Source: Phoebastria nigripes (Eukaryota; Chordata; Aves; Procellariiformes; Diomedeidae). Taken from it: a stretch of 64,000 nucleotides of DNA. Within the stretch, counting starts at the first letter, position 1, and every line of letters starts with the position of its first letter. Where the stretch lies: NCBI GenBank assembly GCA_035582835.1, contig JAYKAV010001787.1:62001-126000 (forward strand), given 5' to 3'. This document shows, one piece after another, positions 38,831 through 50,803 of the stretch. The position numbers and the translations under genes were made by a program. The notes under the pieces were generated by a model. The model did not search any database. It worked only from the letters and a program-made list of their open reading frames with translations, and had not been told where the DNA came from.

Positions 38831-41073
38831 CAAGGGGGAACTTAATGCTACCATCCTCTCTAAAGGCATTACAGTTAGAGCTGATTTCCCTGGGACAGAT
38901 TAAAAAAAAAACCTACGCTTTTTTAAGTCCAAAGTTCAGTGATGCTAATGTTATTTGGGCTACAGTAGGTCCCAGAAGTCCTAGCAAGGACTCCAGTGTT
39001 GGACCCACCAAAAACTTAACAAATGAGAGAACAGAAACAAGCACAGGAAAGGAAACAAGCCCCAAATGGTGACATGGTTATCCTGCATCATGAGAAGGCA
39101 ATATACATGGCCGGAAATAGAAGAATGGCAATATTAACTGTTGTTATTCCCTATGTACAGAAGTATAAGCTAGATTTAAGTCTGGCCCATTGCTCCTATA
39201 CATGCCCTGATATCCAGGAGAGGTTTCTAAATCCTGATTTAAATACATCTGTTCAAAGTGATTCTTGGGGAGTTTATTGATAGGAACTGAAGCTGTCTGC
39301 TGCAGTTGTACAATCACACTTATACTTCATATATTTTTATATATGTGTGTTATGAATTATAATATAAATATTTACTTAAATATACAATATTGCTTAATAT
39401 TTAACTGATTTTTACCTAATTCTGTTTTTCTGACCAGTGAGTAATTGTTTTCTGTTCTGCAGTAATATCCTTTTATATCTGGAAGGACAGGTAAGCTTAC
39501 AATCAGACTGTATTTCTCTGGACTGAACATGCACAATTCCCACAGGTTTTTCCATTTTTCAATTTTAAGAAGTGTTTTATATGCCTCTTTATTATATCAT
39601 TTTAGTTTGTCTCATGAATGGGTGTGAGTAAATTCTTCTATTACGAAACTACTAAAAACCTGTTGCTAATTAAGGCTAGACCTGGCAGGACTAGGGCAGC
39701 ACTATCTCCTACTGATTTGGTTATTTATACAGAGACATCTAAACCTGGTTATTTAAAACAGTTGGGTCTCAGTTAATATGAAGCCACTGACACAGGTGAC
39801 TTACACCACTTTATATCACCATTAAGAGCAAACAACCCAAATACATCTTGTTTCTGTATGGCTGTGTCTAGTATAAGAGAAACATCATAGTGCCAACTTA
39901 ATCTCAAAGCCTATACGGGACAGGATGCAAACAACAGAAATTAGCAGGTACTGGTAAAACATTCCTGAAGAACATTTCCAGTTGTGAAGAGATTTATTGA
40001 ACTCTTCCTGAAATAGAGTCTTCTGCAGCTGAAGTAGTTCAGACAGACAGAACATAAGACACGAAGGGAAAAAAAACCTCCAGAAAAATTAATATTCTTC
40101 CATCTAGCCCCACATGAATCCAGTGACAGAAATCAGACTGACCTCATCACGAAGGGATGGAGGACTGGATGTCATTATTCAAGTATCTGGTGCCCAAGGT
40201 ACGGGTGATTAAAAAGACTTGGTAAATTACAAGATAAAAAAAGTGGACCCATACGGGTCATTTCTGCTAAATGTCTCTAAAAAAAAGTGCATAGGAAACA
40301 TGTGAAGTGTGTACATTAAGCAAATCCATGTAAATACACTGCGTTTGTGAGGATAGCCATTTATGTGCAAAATGATTTATTCTGCGTATTCATCAAATGA
40401 ACTCTCAGACCCTGGTCCCACAAGCTTTTTCTTGAACAATTATGAAGATGGTCTTTGGCGTAAATTCTCTACCAGAACTTACTCCCACACTGCGCTTGTG
40501 CCCCCTCCTCCCAGCTCCCTTCCTTGGCAAACACCCACCACCACCAGCAATAACCTTGCACAACAAAGGACTGCACTGATTATCAGAAATTAGACTAGTT
40601 AAGAAAAAAAAATAATTTCTGCTTCATAAAGCATGGCTGAATTTAGATCTTTCAAAACACTCTTTAAAACTCATTTCTCAGATCTACTTAAGTCACACAC
40701 AGTTAATCAGAAAGTGTGTGCATTGCAGAATTATCTTCCCTGGCTCATGTAAATTGCAAATTCATGATGTTAGAATGAACTATATCAAGCAGATACTATA
40801 AACTTTGTAACTTAAGGAACAAAGGAAAATAAAACAAAAAACCAAAAAGATTTGGTGACCTTAATGCTAAATCACCAAATTCAGTTCCAAAGAAATAAAT
40901 GTGATAGGATTTTCAAGAACATTTTACTTTAATCTCTGAGCTAATAGACTGATGTTATCACCTTCTAATCCTCTGCAGCAATGTGTGTTTTGTCAAAAAA
41001 GATTTACAGTGAAATTTAATTTACTCTCTGTAATTTTTTTTGGTTGTTTCTTTGTTTTTGCTTCTTTCTTCAG

Positions 41074-41170
41074 AGATGTGCTGGAGGTTCCAGCACAAGC
41101 AACAGATGAGTCTTTGCTTAACATCAGGAGAAGACAAAACGATGCCATGACCTATTTAGTGTACTCTTGA
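41074..41170 (+). other. Candidate terminal coding exon
   Basis: A long uninterrupted T-rich tract (about 41029-41070) ending TTCTTTCTTCAG forms a very strong acceptor at 41073. The following frame (completing a codon with its first base) reads DVLEVPAQATDESLLNIRRR, then QNDAMTYLVYS, then TGA at 41168-41170. Residue composition is balanced, unlike most frames in the window. No canonical AATAAA is seen shortly downstream; the nearest I noticed is near 42350. No family was recognised. A chance pseudo-exon is the main alternative. Confidence 0.18.
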
Positions 41171-41302
41171 TTAAATGCAAAAATCAACAAAATCCTGCCC
41201 CCTGGTTTTTTTCTGTTTTCGTTTGATTAGTCAATGCAACAGTGAAGGACTATTTTGCTTTTCATGCTGTAATAGGAGACAAATAGATACTGCAGACTGT
41301 GT

Positions 41303-41345
41303 CCCAGATGGTGTAAATCAATCGAGCTGTGTCATTTTGCCCCTA
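41303..41345. repeat. GGTGTAAATCAAT relic
   Basis: CCCAGATGGTGTAAATCAAT followed by CGAGCTGTGTCATTTTGCCC resembles one half of the same dispersed core as at 9685-9733, in the opposite orientation. It lies downstream of the candidate terminal exon at 41074-41170 and could sit in a 3' UTR if that exon were real. Confidence 0.3.
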
Positions 41346-42149
41346 AACTTTTGTCCTAATTCTCACTGGAATGAATAATGAGATTTCTTTGAGCTAAATG
41401 CGATTTAATTTAAATCTATGAAGAACATTTGTAAGCCCCCAGCTTACTGAAATGGGTTCACATTGCCATATGACTTCACTATGACTAGGGTCTGGTTCTA
41501 GTACATATCTCACTAGGAAGGGGCATAGGCAGATATATATGAACATGAAAGTATTTTTCCTAATCAGCTGCCTAGGTGGAAGATCTCTGTAATCTGTTAT
41601 GCAGTTTGTAGTTGCTTTCAGACANAGCTATGGCTTCCCTTCCTAACAGGAGGTGGAGAGGAGTCCAAAACTCATAAATTGGATGCTAAAACATCAGGCT
41701 TCGAAAACCATCAAGCTAAACGCAAAAAGATTGGTTTTATTTGCTTTCTGGTTTTAAAGTCTTTAGAGTGCATTCATATCATGCTGCAAAGCTATTTTCA
41801 ACACTCATGAGGCTTTAATTTAAAAACAGAGGAAGATTTATATTAGTTGCCTCAATTCCAGGAGGTGCTGAGGTTGGGATTCATAAGGCTGACAGGATCA
41901 CGAGGAATGGCACCGGCAGTGACAAAACACCGCTCCCACCATCCTACTGGCTTGTCCTTTCAGAGAGCTATGCCACCATCTTAAGGGAAAACCAAAGCCA
42001 AGCAGAATATTTTTCCAATAATGACTATTCATGTAACTACAGATTCATTTCAAAAGGGGGACCCTGATGGCACAGGCACACTTGAATAATGGAGGAAGAG
42101 CTTTGCAATTCATTTTTTCAACTGAGACATGATCCACGCATTTGAGAGT

Positions 42150-42370
42150 CTGAGAGCCCTTACTTTACACGCATGTAAATTGACTTATGAGAGAGAGACC
42201 GTAATCGCTTGCTAATATGCACAATCTGGCTTGAAGCATCTAATCACTGCATTCACCTAATGTGCTTAAATCAGCTGCTCATCCCCTTCAAATGCTTGTG
42301 AAAGGACAAGTTATCTAGACTGTGCAGCTGGTTTATTCCTTTTGTGGGATAATAAAAGCAAGTAAAGGTG
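42150..42370. promoter_or_regulatory. Candidate conserved non-coding element
   Basis: Repeat-free block just upstream of the LTR fragment with several homeodomain-like words (GTAATCGCTTGCTAATATGC, TCTAATCACTGC, TTTACACGCATGTAAATT). It ends near AAAGGTGAGTATT, which also looks like a splice donor, but the preceding DNA is closed in all frames. Motif content only. Confidence 0.17.
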
Positions 42371-42448
42371 AGTATTCTAAGGAGAAATTAGGCAATATAC
42401 ATTTTATGGAGAAGACGGAAAACAAAGATCCCCTCCTGAGTTTCAGGC

Positions 42449-42715
42449 TGTACTGGGCCTGGCTAGGAGAGAGTTAATTTTCTTCATGGCAGCTCATACA
42501 GTGCTGTGGTTTAGATTTTTGATTAAAACAGTACTGATGACACACTGATCTTCTAGCTTTCGCTGAACAGTGTGTGCACAGCATCAAGGCCGCCTCTGTT
42601 TCTCACTTTGCCCCCTGCAGTGAATAGGCTGGGGGGGACACAACCGGGCAGGTGACCTGAACTAACCAGGGAGATATTCCATACCATATAATGTCATGCT
42701 CAGCAATACAAGGGA
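42449..42715 (+). mobile_element. Truncated avian endogenous-retrovirus LTR (U3-like part)
   Basis: The block begins with TG at 42449 and runs through a sequence that resembles, by memory, a common avian ERV LTR. Recognisable landmarks are the TACTGGGCCTGGCTAGGAG start, a GAGTTAATTTTCTTCATGGC segment, the GTGCACAGCATCAAGGCC segment, a TTTCTCACTTTGCCCCCTGC segment and the promoter-proximal ATTCCATACCATATAATGTC. Similarity stops near 42712, about where a TATA-like AATAAAAG would sit (here AATACAAG), so the R and U5 part is missing. No gag, pol or env frame lies on either side, so this is a decayed solo or truncated LTR. The element class (ERVL-like or other) cannot be fixed by eye. Confidence 0.72.
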
Positions 42716-42719
42716 AAAC

Positions 42720-45700
42720 CATTCTTCTATCTGACTGAAAAAATGCAGGATAGCTCTGGGAGGGCGCATGTCCTCCTTCCAGGTATGCTACTCGGGAATC
42801 TCTTCAGGTCTGGGAGTGATGTAAGGGGCATCTCTGAGAGAGAAAACATTTTGGTTTGTGCGCTGTTAAACAAAGCAATGTACAAAGTAAATACAATTAG
42901 AACTGCAATGATAAAGTTATTAGCGATGCCCATCTTCTTTGCGGGTCTGAATCTAAAAGGCAGTATGTGCAGTAGCTCATGAAGAATCACTCCTTAATCT
43001 TTACCAGTGGCCTCCCTTAAAAATCCCTCCCTTTTCTTTTCTGAATTAGATTAAAAGGATAATGAATAGTACCGATGGCATTCCTATTCTAAACNTAGTA
43101 AATACTTGCTTGGCGTAATAATGCCATCCAGCCACAAAAAGCTGAAGGGAAGCATTTTAAGATCACACAGCTGATGTCCTGTTGGCATTTCACTTGTAGA
43201 GTGCCCACAATACCACAACATGGATAACAAAATGCCCGTTTCCCCAGCAGAGCTGTGATGCTGCTCACACAGGCACACAGCAAAGCTGCTGTGGGATTTG
43301 TTTTTCCCCCAGGACCTTGCTTAGGTCAGCTAATAAGTTGCACACAGTGCCCCTCAGCAGCTAACAGCTGATAAGGAGAGATAAGGAAGGACAGAAAATT
43401 GTTGTGGGGAAAAAAAAAAGCATCTAAAAGACTGCAAAAGTGGTCAAGCAACACACTTGTAAAGCTTAGTCTCCCTCCCCCCTGCCTTAGTTTTCCAAAA
43501 CCATGGTATGTTTAGTCTCAGCACTGATACCCTTTTCATTTCTGGACAAAGCATACACTGTCCTCAGCAACACTGTACATCCCCCCACGACGCTGCAGAT
43601 AGCTTCTTTCCGAGGTCACACGTGCAGGCAGTTAAAAATAAAGTTCCAAGATGCTTTTAAATACCTCTGCTTGAACAGGGTAGGATGAATCTGGAGACGG
43701 GGGATTAAAAAAACCCAACAAGATGGAGGGAAAAAAAAAGAGAAGACTGCAAAATTNCCAATCAGAAAAAGAGATGCAACACCAGGACTTTTACTTGATC
43801 TGAGATGTTTAATGGTCTACACTTAGTGCAATTATTTCACTGTACTTAGGCTGGGTTGCTTTACGCTGAGATAAAGCTGGANAGGAACAGAGTTGTGACT
43901 ATTCAGACCAGTTGCCTGCGTGTGTTAACTCATTTTGCAAAGTGTCNGACAAACAATTTTGTGGAAGGTTTAGGTGCCAGTAGCAGTAACGCACAAGATA
44001 TGTAACAAACACAAATGACATCTGCCCTGAGCAGACGTACTGCGGAGCACCCTCTGATGCAAGGACGTTGGTCCCTTCAGTGGATCCGGGTGGCCGCCAG
44101 TCAAAGGACAAAGTTTGNGTCCTGCACCCTTGCAGCAGATAAAGCAGACAGCAAAGCAATGACGTCTTGGCAGGAAGGATCTCCTTCTTTCTTTAAGCTT
44201 GCCCAGAGCTTGAGCAAAGCAAAGCAAAGCTGGAGCTCCGGATTCCTCTACAATACGTACACACAGAGAAAAAAGGTTTGCCACTGAGCACAAATTGCAA
44301 CAGCAAACAAGTCCCCTTTAGGCCTCTGAGCAGAATCACAGTTATCATGCTCGCATCCGGGAAGAGTTTAACGGCTGGGAATGAGCTACCCACAAAAAAG
44401 GCCAGCAGTAAGCTTGAAAGCACAGTTAAAATTGCTTCTATTAATGTCAAAGGCATGCTGTGAAAAGCGTTTTGTGTAAGATAAATAACACAAGTGAATG
44501 AAGTTATTCCGTCTTGGTTACAGAGAGCCAGAAAATAGTGATTGCTTTATTTTTACAAATAGCTATANTTTATTAGTATCGATTATCCTGTAAGACACTA
44601 CACTACTTTTAGACGAGCACATCCTTGTTCCTCACAGTTTACTCACATGGGCCTTTGAGAAATGTACAGCATGTGATAAATGTGCAACTTCCTTAAAATC
44701 TGACGTTGGTATCTGCAACCATCTTTATGGTGAGGAGCCATTAAAAATTCATTCACTCTGAGCACACTCTCGGTGTTGCATCTATTTATATTAATATCTC
44801 TGCATACTTTCCTAACAAAAGGAGCATTGTACAAGTACTGGGTATTTTGTTCTTGCAGAAAGAGCATTTTACTTTGTGTTCTTTCCCATGAGCAACTTGT
44901 CAAGGCAAATAGGGTTGTGGAAAATGTCCACAGTCCAACCAGACAGGGGGCTTTTTAGGTATTGTCTTCAAAACTTCCTTCCCCTCTTTTGATTCAGAGC
45001 AAGAATAGCCATCCTGCTCACACACAGCCGGTCACTTCAACCCTTTTCCTGTCCCAAGAATGTGTCAAAAAAGATCTTATTCCGCAGCAGGGAGAGAACA
45101 GTGGTTTGTTCATCGGCTGAGGTCGTAGCAGAAAGGTGACAAGTGTCCTTTGTGTGTAGTGTTTCTACCTCTAAGACCTCGGGTCTTTCTATGTTGGCAG
45201 GCCCTCCATGATGCTATTTTTATTGGCTGAGACAAATTGTCCACGGACAAAATTCCTTAAGTTCTACATTGGATGCCTTAGTGAAGGTAAAAGAGAAAGA
45301 GAAAACTTTTCCGCAAAATGTCTTGCTGAACCATCGCTGTTTAGCAAAACACCAAATAACTTACCTCTGTCACTTTATCTTGCTTGACAAATTCATTAGA
45401 AAGAGCTAGTGTGCTTTTTACCTCCTTTCTCATCCATATCCTCATAGGCACTATACCTACGTTGCTTAATGGGACACAGCTGAAATATCACAGCATATTA
45501 ATAAAATGAAAAGAAAGAAAGATACTTACTGTTACATTCCCTAATTAGCACACAGACCCTAATAAGTAACAGGGTCCCCACCAAATATTTGAATTAATTT
45601 GGATACATCCAAAGGCTTGTTTGAAATTGTAATGAGATATCTGATACTCCTTGATGCCAGAGCAGTCAGAAACCATTTAAGGAATAGCACTTGGAGACTT

Positions 45701-47350
45701 GATCGTATTCTTTTTTCCTCTGGATCTGAGTATGAGCTTTGTAAAAATAAATATTCTCTCTGCTATCTAATACGTGCTGTGTTTTCCAAAAAGCAGCATG
45801 AGTGCCAAACACAGCTAACTCAACTGGCAGTCTTGGGAAAACAGCATCTCCCGAAGGAGGGGTCCTGGATGCAAACGGCACATACGCCGCTGTTCTCAGG
45901 GCACCAGCTAGACTTGTGCTGACATAACTATACTGAAATACAGAAATATGCTGGGCCTATGCCATATGCTCCCACTTCTCTCCCACTGTGGCGAGTGGAG
46001 CACTTCCTTCTTTTTACATACTGAAGTGCACATTTAAATTTTAAATACTTATGTTTTGAAATAACACTAAAGTGACAAAGGTGAAAAATCCCCACCTTCT
46101 ATTAGTCTAGCACCATGCAAAGAAACAAAACCTCCTGTTCATCCCCTCTGGTCACGCTTTCCTCTAATCTGAATGTCTCCGCTGACTATTTCCAGGGGGA
46201 CAGAAGCTGGCTCCTGGAATTGCTGCTGCCTGAGCAAGAGGATGAACCATACAGCACATTGAGAATGGGAGCACCCACGAGATTAACGTGAGCAACAGGC
46301 TCCTGCATGCGTAAGAGAGCTCGTAGTCCTCGCACTGTAATGCACTTTGCACATTTTATTCAAGTCCTATAAATATTCCCATTTACTGCCATTGCTCACT
46401 ACGCATTCCCATGACACTGGTGCTCTTCCTAGCCACGCAGTTTCCATGTCAAGAACTCTTCTCAGCTCATCTATTAGCGATTGCTGAGGGAAACATTCAC
46501 AGAGATAGGACTTGCAGGTGGATGGACTCTTTCAATTTCATCCTGCACTCTCATGAGAGCATCTCTTCTCCCTCACAGTCTTTCTCCATTATTGAGATGT
46601 GTTCCCCATAGACATCACCAATTTGATAGAAAGGGAATGACAAAGCAAGGAATCCTTATTACTTCTCCTTTTACTAAAAAAAATGAAATAATTATGTTTT
46701 CCTATTATTTTAGCAAGAATTAGCTTGCCACTGCAAATGCCGAGTTTATCTATCTACCTTCCACTAGCCATGGATTTACTTTCACATGCTAAAATGATGT
46801 TATGAATAAATATAGCATGGCAGCTAGTGTACCAGTATCCTTAAAAATACTAACTGTACTATTTACTTTTCCCAGTAACACACAGGGCAAAGCTTGCACT
46901 GGTGTCAAGCATGGATCTTTAATGCATTTGAAAGTGAGTATTATTGTTTCAGAAAGATGCCAGCTTGACCACACTGGCAACTGAAACACTAGCTTACGTT
47001 CAGAATAAAGATGTGCTCAGTGCTTTCACCTTCAGAGTGCTTCTCAAACATGAACTCTCTATGGAGCACTTAAAAATAATAAACATACATGGTCCTCTTA
47101 AAAAGGGTGACAGAACAGTGAAATAGAGATGGGAGAAACTTGACCTGCTCATGGCACAGCTGCAGGTTATGAAAGACCTCTAAGAAAGAGCTTAGCAGTT
47201 ATGCCTGGGAAAATATATCCTTTGCAACATCTAACCTCAGTGGATGAAACCTAGACTTCTGCCCCCTTCCTACACACCCTTCCATCAGCTCCCTTGAATT
47301 GACTGTGTCATCAGCTCTCTAAATGACTGTGATAGGCATCTTCTTGCGTG
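42720..47350. other. Unique non-coding DNA between LTR and CR1 cluster
   Basis: No coding potential recognised. Five Ns fall within 43757-44568. A short AGCAA repeat (AGCAAAGCAAAGCAAAGC) lies at 44212-44230. A small exon-like segment (46876-46933) is listed under findings. Confidence 0.5.
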
Positions 47351-47354
47351 AAAT

Positions 47355-47740
47355 TGGATAAAACCTGACTGGAAGAAACAAGGATCGATGTAAGAGTCAT
47401 CTGAGTGAAAGAAGGTCATGAATGGCATCCCATGGAGACCTGCACGGGGCCTGCATACAATAGTCGTAAGTGATCTGGAAGGCGAGTGAAGAGCAAGGTG
47501 ACAAACATGTGTGATGACCAGGGTAGTGAGACAAGAGCTGGGTGAGAAGATCTGCAAAGCAGGAGGAGTTCAGTCTTCACACAGCAATGCAATTCCTTGC
47601 TACAGGACACTGTGGATGGTAGACATTCAAGAAGAAATGGATAAATACATGAAAGCAAAATATGTGAAGGGGCTTGACTACCAAGATATCACTCTATTCA
47701 AGATGTCCCCGAGCCAGGCAGAGCTGGAGAGGTACACATC
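47355..47740 (+). mobile_element. Ancient CR1 LINE fragment A (late RT region plus 3' end)
   Basis: CR1 is the main non-LTR retrotransposon of birds and reptiles. Two parts are readable. About 47355-47520 resembles the end of the reverse-transcriptase coding region, with AACCTGACTGGAAGAAACAA and GTGATCTGGAAGGCGAGTGA matching the stretch that precedes the conserved polymerase core in old CR1 copies. About 47575-47740 resembles the CR1 3' end, with AATTCCTTGCTACAGGACAC, then AAATGGATAAATACATGAAA, then CCAAGATATCACTC. The sequence between the parts is missing, so this copy has an internal deletion. It is full of stops and indels and cannot be functional. The assignment is by recalled consensus, not alignment. 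Confidence 0.72.
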
Positions 47741-48429
47741 TCTCTGCTGAGATACATATCAGAGCAGCAAAGAGCCTGCGTTGCATCCAGCCTGGGACAG
47801 CTCTGCCAAAATGGGGAGACATGCCCAGATCAGCACAAGCAAACATCCCCTTTTCTGGCACTCTTTGAAACAGGCCATCTCTGTCTAGATTGAAGTGTTG
47901 AAGTATTCTTCAGTATTTTCAGCTAGTGCAAGTTTTTGTACATTGCAGAAGAAGGGGTTGCTCCTTAGGTTAAAACAATTCAAGGATTAGTCCCCTCCCT
48001 TTGCCAGAAGATCAAAGGGTAAAACTGCATCAGGGGTGATGTTTTCAGCGCCACATTCAGACTCGTATTTCATTGCACAGAATTGGCTCTACAAGACATT
48101 TCCAAAAATAAATGCGACAAGAACACTTCAGCATTCTTTAATAATAAAAATATTAAAAGAATGTTTCAGCTCTCCACAAATTCTTTTGCTAGGTCATTTT
48201 GATAATCTTTGTAAAATCAGGGGAAATGCACTGCCACTGCAAAATCTCAAGTTGTCCCTTACTGTCCTCCCCACCCCCACTTTGGGAGGTGGACTGTAAA
48301 GCAGACTCAGGTTCATAATACTCTAAATGCTTAAGGGTTTTGTGTCACTTGTTTGCTGCGCTCTTTTTCTAAAACCTTCCTCCCCCTTCTCTACGGTAAA
48401 AAAACAGTGGTTCACATAGCCTTTGAATA

Positions 48430-48990
48430 GAGGGTGCAGTTCTGATCCCTTTCATCTCAAAAAGGGTATATGAGTATTGGGAAAGGTAAAGAGGAGGACA
48501 ATAAGGCTGACCAAAGATGTGATATAGCTTCCATAAGAGGAATAACCAATTTGGCTGGGACTTTTCAGCATGGAAAGCTTAAAGGGATGTTAGAGGTCTA
48601 CAAAATATCTTGGAGAGGGTGGGCAAGGACTGATGCTTTATCAGCTCTTCCATTACAAAAACTTAGAGGTGAGGCCAGAGGCAGCTAGATTCAAAGCAAA
48701 CAAGAGGACCTGGCTCTTCACACAGTGCAGATGGACTGCCAGAACTCCTTCATGCAGCTTGCCTGGGTGCAAGAAGCTGATGTGGGCTCACGGGTAGAAT
48801 GTACAAGTAATTTGAGGAGACATAAATTTGGGTTACTAAACAAACAACAAGAATTTCAGGCAATGCCCTGGGCTGGAATTACTTGGAGGCTGGAGGAGCA
48901 TTGTGGTAATACATCTTAAACTCTTGCCCTATTCTTACTCTACCCTTAGCAGCTCGTAAGAATCCCTGTTGTACACAGGATACGTGATCT
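48430..48990 (+). mobile_element. Ancient CR1 LINE fragment B (3' end of ORF2 and 3' UTR)
   Basis: The clearest repeat in the window. It reads in order through GTGCAGTTCTGATCCCTTTC, TCTCAAAAAGGGTATATGAG, a TTAGAGGTCTACAAAATATC segment, CTGGCTCTTCACACAGTGCA, CAGAACTCCTTCATGCAGCT and GGCTGGAATTACTTGGAGGC, ending near CAGGATACGTGATCTG. These correspond in order to the terminal part of an old CR1 subfamily (CR1-X or turtle-like) as I remember it. It lies about 700 bp downstream of fragment A in the same orientation. Both fragments contain the 3' end, so they are two insertions or a duplication rather than one split copy. It is diverged and has no open frame of note. Confidence 0.8.
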
Positions 48991-50039
48991 GCCTTACCAT
49001 AGCCATGGCTTATATTGCAGGGAGAGAGCAGGCAAAGGAGGGGCTCCCTTCCTACAGAGGGAAAACTGATGGTCATCTGCCCCTGCTGGGCTATACTCCT
49101 GCCTGGAGGCCTGGGGGCAAGGCAGGCGATTGTGGAAAGAGGATCTAGCATGCCCTTGGTTGGTGCTGATGGGCCAAATTTGAGCTGCTGACCACTCGCA
49201 GAAGATCCTTGCTGGGCTATACAACATCTCTGTGAAGCTTTGGGGCAAGATCACATCATAAACAAGCTGAGGGGCTTTGCTTTCTTACTGTATCTGAACA
49301 GCTGTGGTTTTGCTTAAATGTTGGTTGTAGCAAGTATCCAATCAATATACTACCTGTGGCCTTCAAGTCAAACCAAAGATATCTTCCTACTGCACTACAT
49401 AAGGCATTTCTAACCTACAAAGAAACATTCAGTAATACTGACTCCATCTTTCTGTGTCCATATTGATTCTGAAGTAAAGCGTAACGTTTTTAAAAGCAGA
49501 CCAAGGCTTCAGAGGCTATTACCCTATGCCTATTTTCTTTATGACGATATCTAGGCTTATGTTTTGTCTGATTGATTCCAGCTGATAGTTATGACATATT
49601 GCAGAGGAAATCACAGGCTTTAGACTGTGAGGATGACCAAGCAGACCTCAGGATAAATTAGGAACAGACTATGAGTTTTTTTACTGTGGAAAGAATACAT
49701 TACAGCAGCGAAAGTGGAGAGATGCAGTAGACATGATATGCAGTCCCTGCGTAAGCAGGACAGCCAGAGAGCTTTTAACCAGCTGAAGAATTTGAAGGTT
49801 GAAGATTTAAACAATTGTGTTAAACTGAGGGAAAGAAGGCTACAATAGCATCACCAGCAAAATGCATCAACAGTAAATAAATACCACTAAGTCACTAAAT
49901 GCTGATCCTTGGCCAGAGACTCAAATCCAGCTTGGTGCTAAAAGGTGCCTAGCTCCTTAAGGCTTTATTTTTTATCTGTTTTTAATAGTAAGGGCTTTAT
50001 TTGGTTTCTCTAAGTCTGAATAAAGGTATTTATTTTTAG

Positions 50040-50130
50040 AGAACTATCCCCCAGCCCTTAGACAAACCTGTGCTTCCCAGGAAGAAGTAGGGAAAGGATT
50101 TCCTCTGCTGGCCCTTAATTCAGGAACACG
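50040..50130 (+). other. Candidate internal coding exon
   Basis: The acceptor GGTATTTATTTTTAG ends at 50039 and a consensus donor GTAAGT starts at 50131 (context ACACG then GTAAGTCCC). Only one of the three frames is open across the 91 bp, with two bases at each end for split codons. It reads NYPPALRQTCASQEEVGKGF and continues to LLALNSGT. A second donor, GTGAGT, follows at 50160 but would bring a stop codon into frame. No homology was recognised. Confidence 0.13.
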
Positions 50131-50803
50131 GTAAGTCCCGTTAACTCCAGTATGGCAAGGTGAGTGCATTTAAGCAAATACTCAGATTTCTTTTCTAGCA
50201 TAAAGGTAGTGCTTTGATTTAAGACGATAGAGAACAATACACATGGGCCACCATCTGAGCAAAACCTGCATGAATATGAGTCAGGTAAACTTTCCTGAGC
50301 TCACTTCATATATCAGAAAAAGGAATCTAGACCTCCCTGCTCTCACTGGTGGTGTGAAATTAAATGTCTTTTTTCTCAGAGAGCAACAGAAGTAAAAAAA
50401 AAATGAAACACAGAACAGAACTCTGCTTGAAAACAGAGTGAAAATAAATCTGCAGTGAATGGATTAGCTTCAGATCAGACTGCCCGGAGCAGCCTGATCT
50501 GGAACAGCAAAGCACTCAGGGCTTGTGTTTTTTAAATTAGTTTTAATAAATAGAATCGATAGCTCAAATTATGAAGAAGGACAAAAGCACAGATCAAATC
50601 AATCAAGGCTGTAGCTTATCGTTATAAGCCAAGGGGTGTCTTCTCTCATCTGAATGAGATAAGGTGGCACAAGAATCCACTTGCAGCTTTTCAGTATCTC
50701 TCCCAGAACAGCTGTACATGGAGTTGGATACAGAGCCCGAAAATGCTCCTGGTTATCCAAACACAAACACAGCCTCCCTTTCTTTTTCCTTTCCCCAGCA
50801 GGA

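Larger units (their letters stand above)
30860..42145. other. Unique AT-rich non-coding DNA, no gene seen
   Basis: The emptiest part of the window. It contains the 16-bp palindrome at 34553, the GC-rich patch at 38520, the low-complexity TATA-rich stretch at 39340-39410 and the candidate exon at 41074. No recognised transposon and no frame of note. Confidence 0.5.

Noticed and set aside
42320..42367. Consensus donor GTGAGTATT after AAAG
   Set aside because: Preceding DNA has stops in every frame and no convincing acceptor.
42449..48990. Intact retroviral or LINE coding region
   Set aside because: Only LTR and CR1 fragments with stops and deletions are present; no polymerase, gag or env frame is open.
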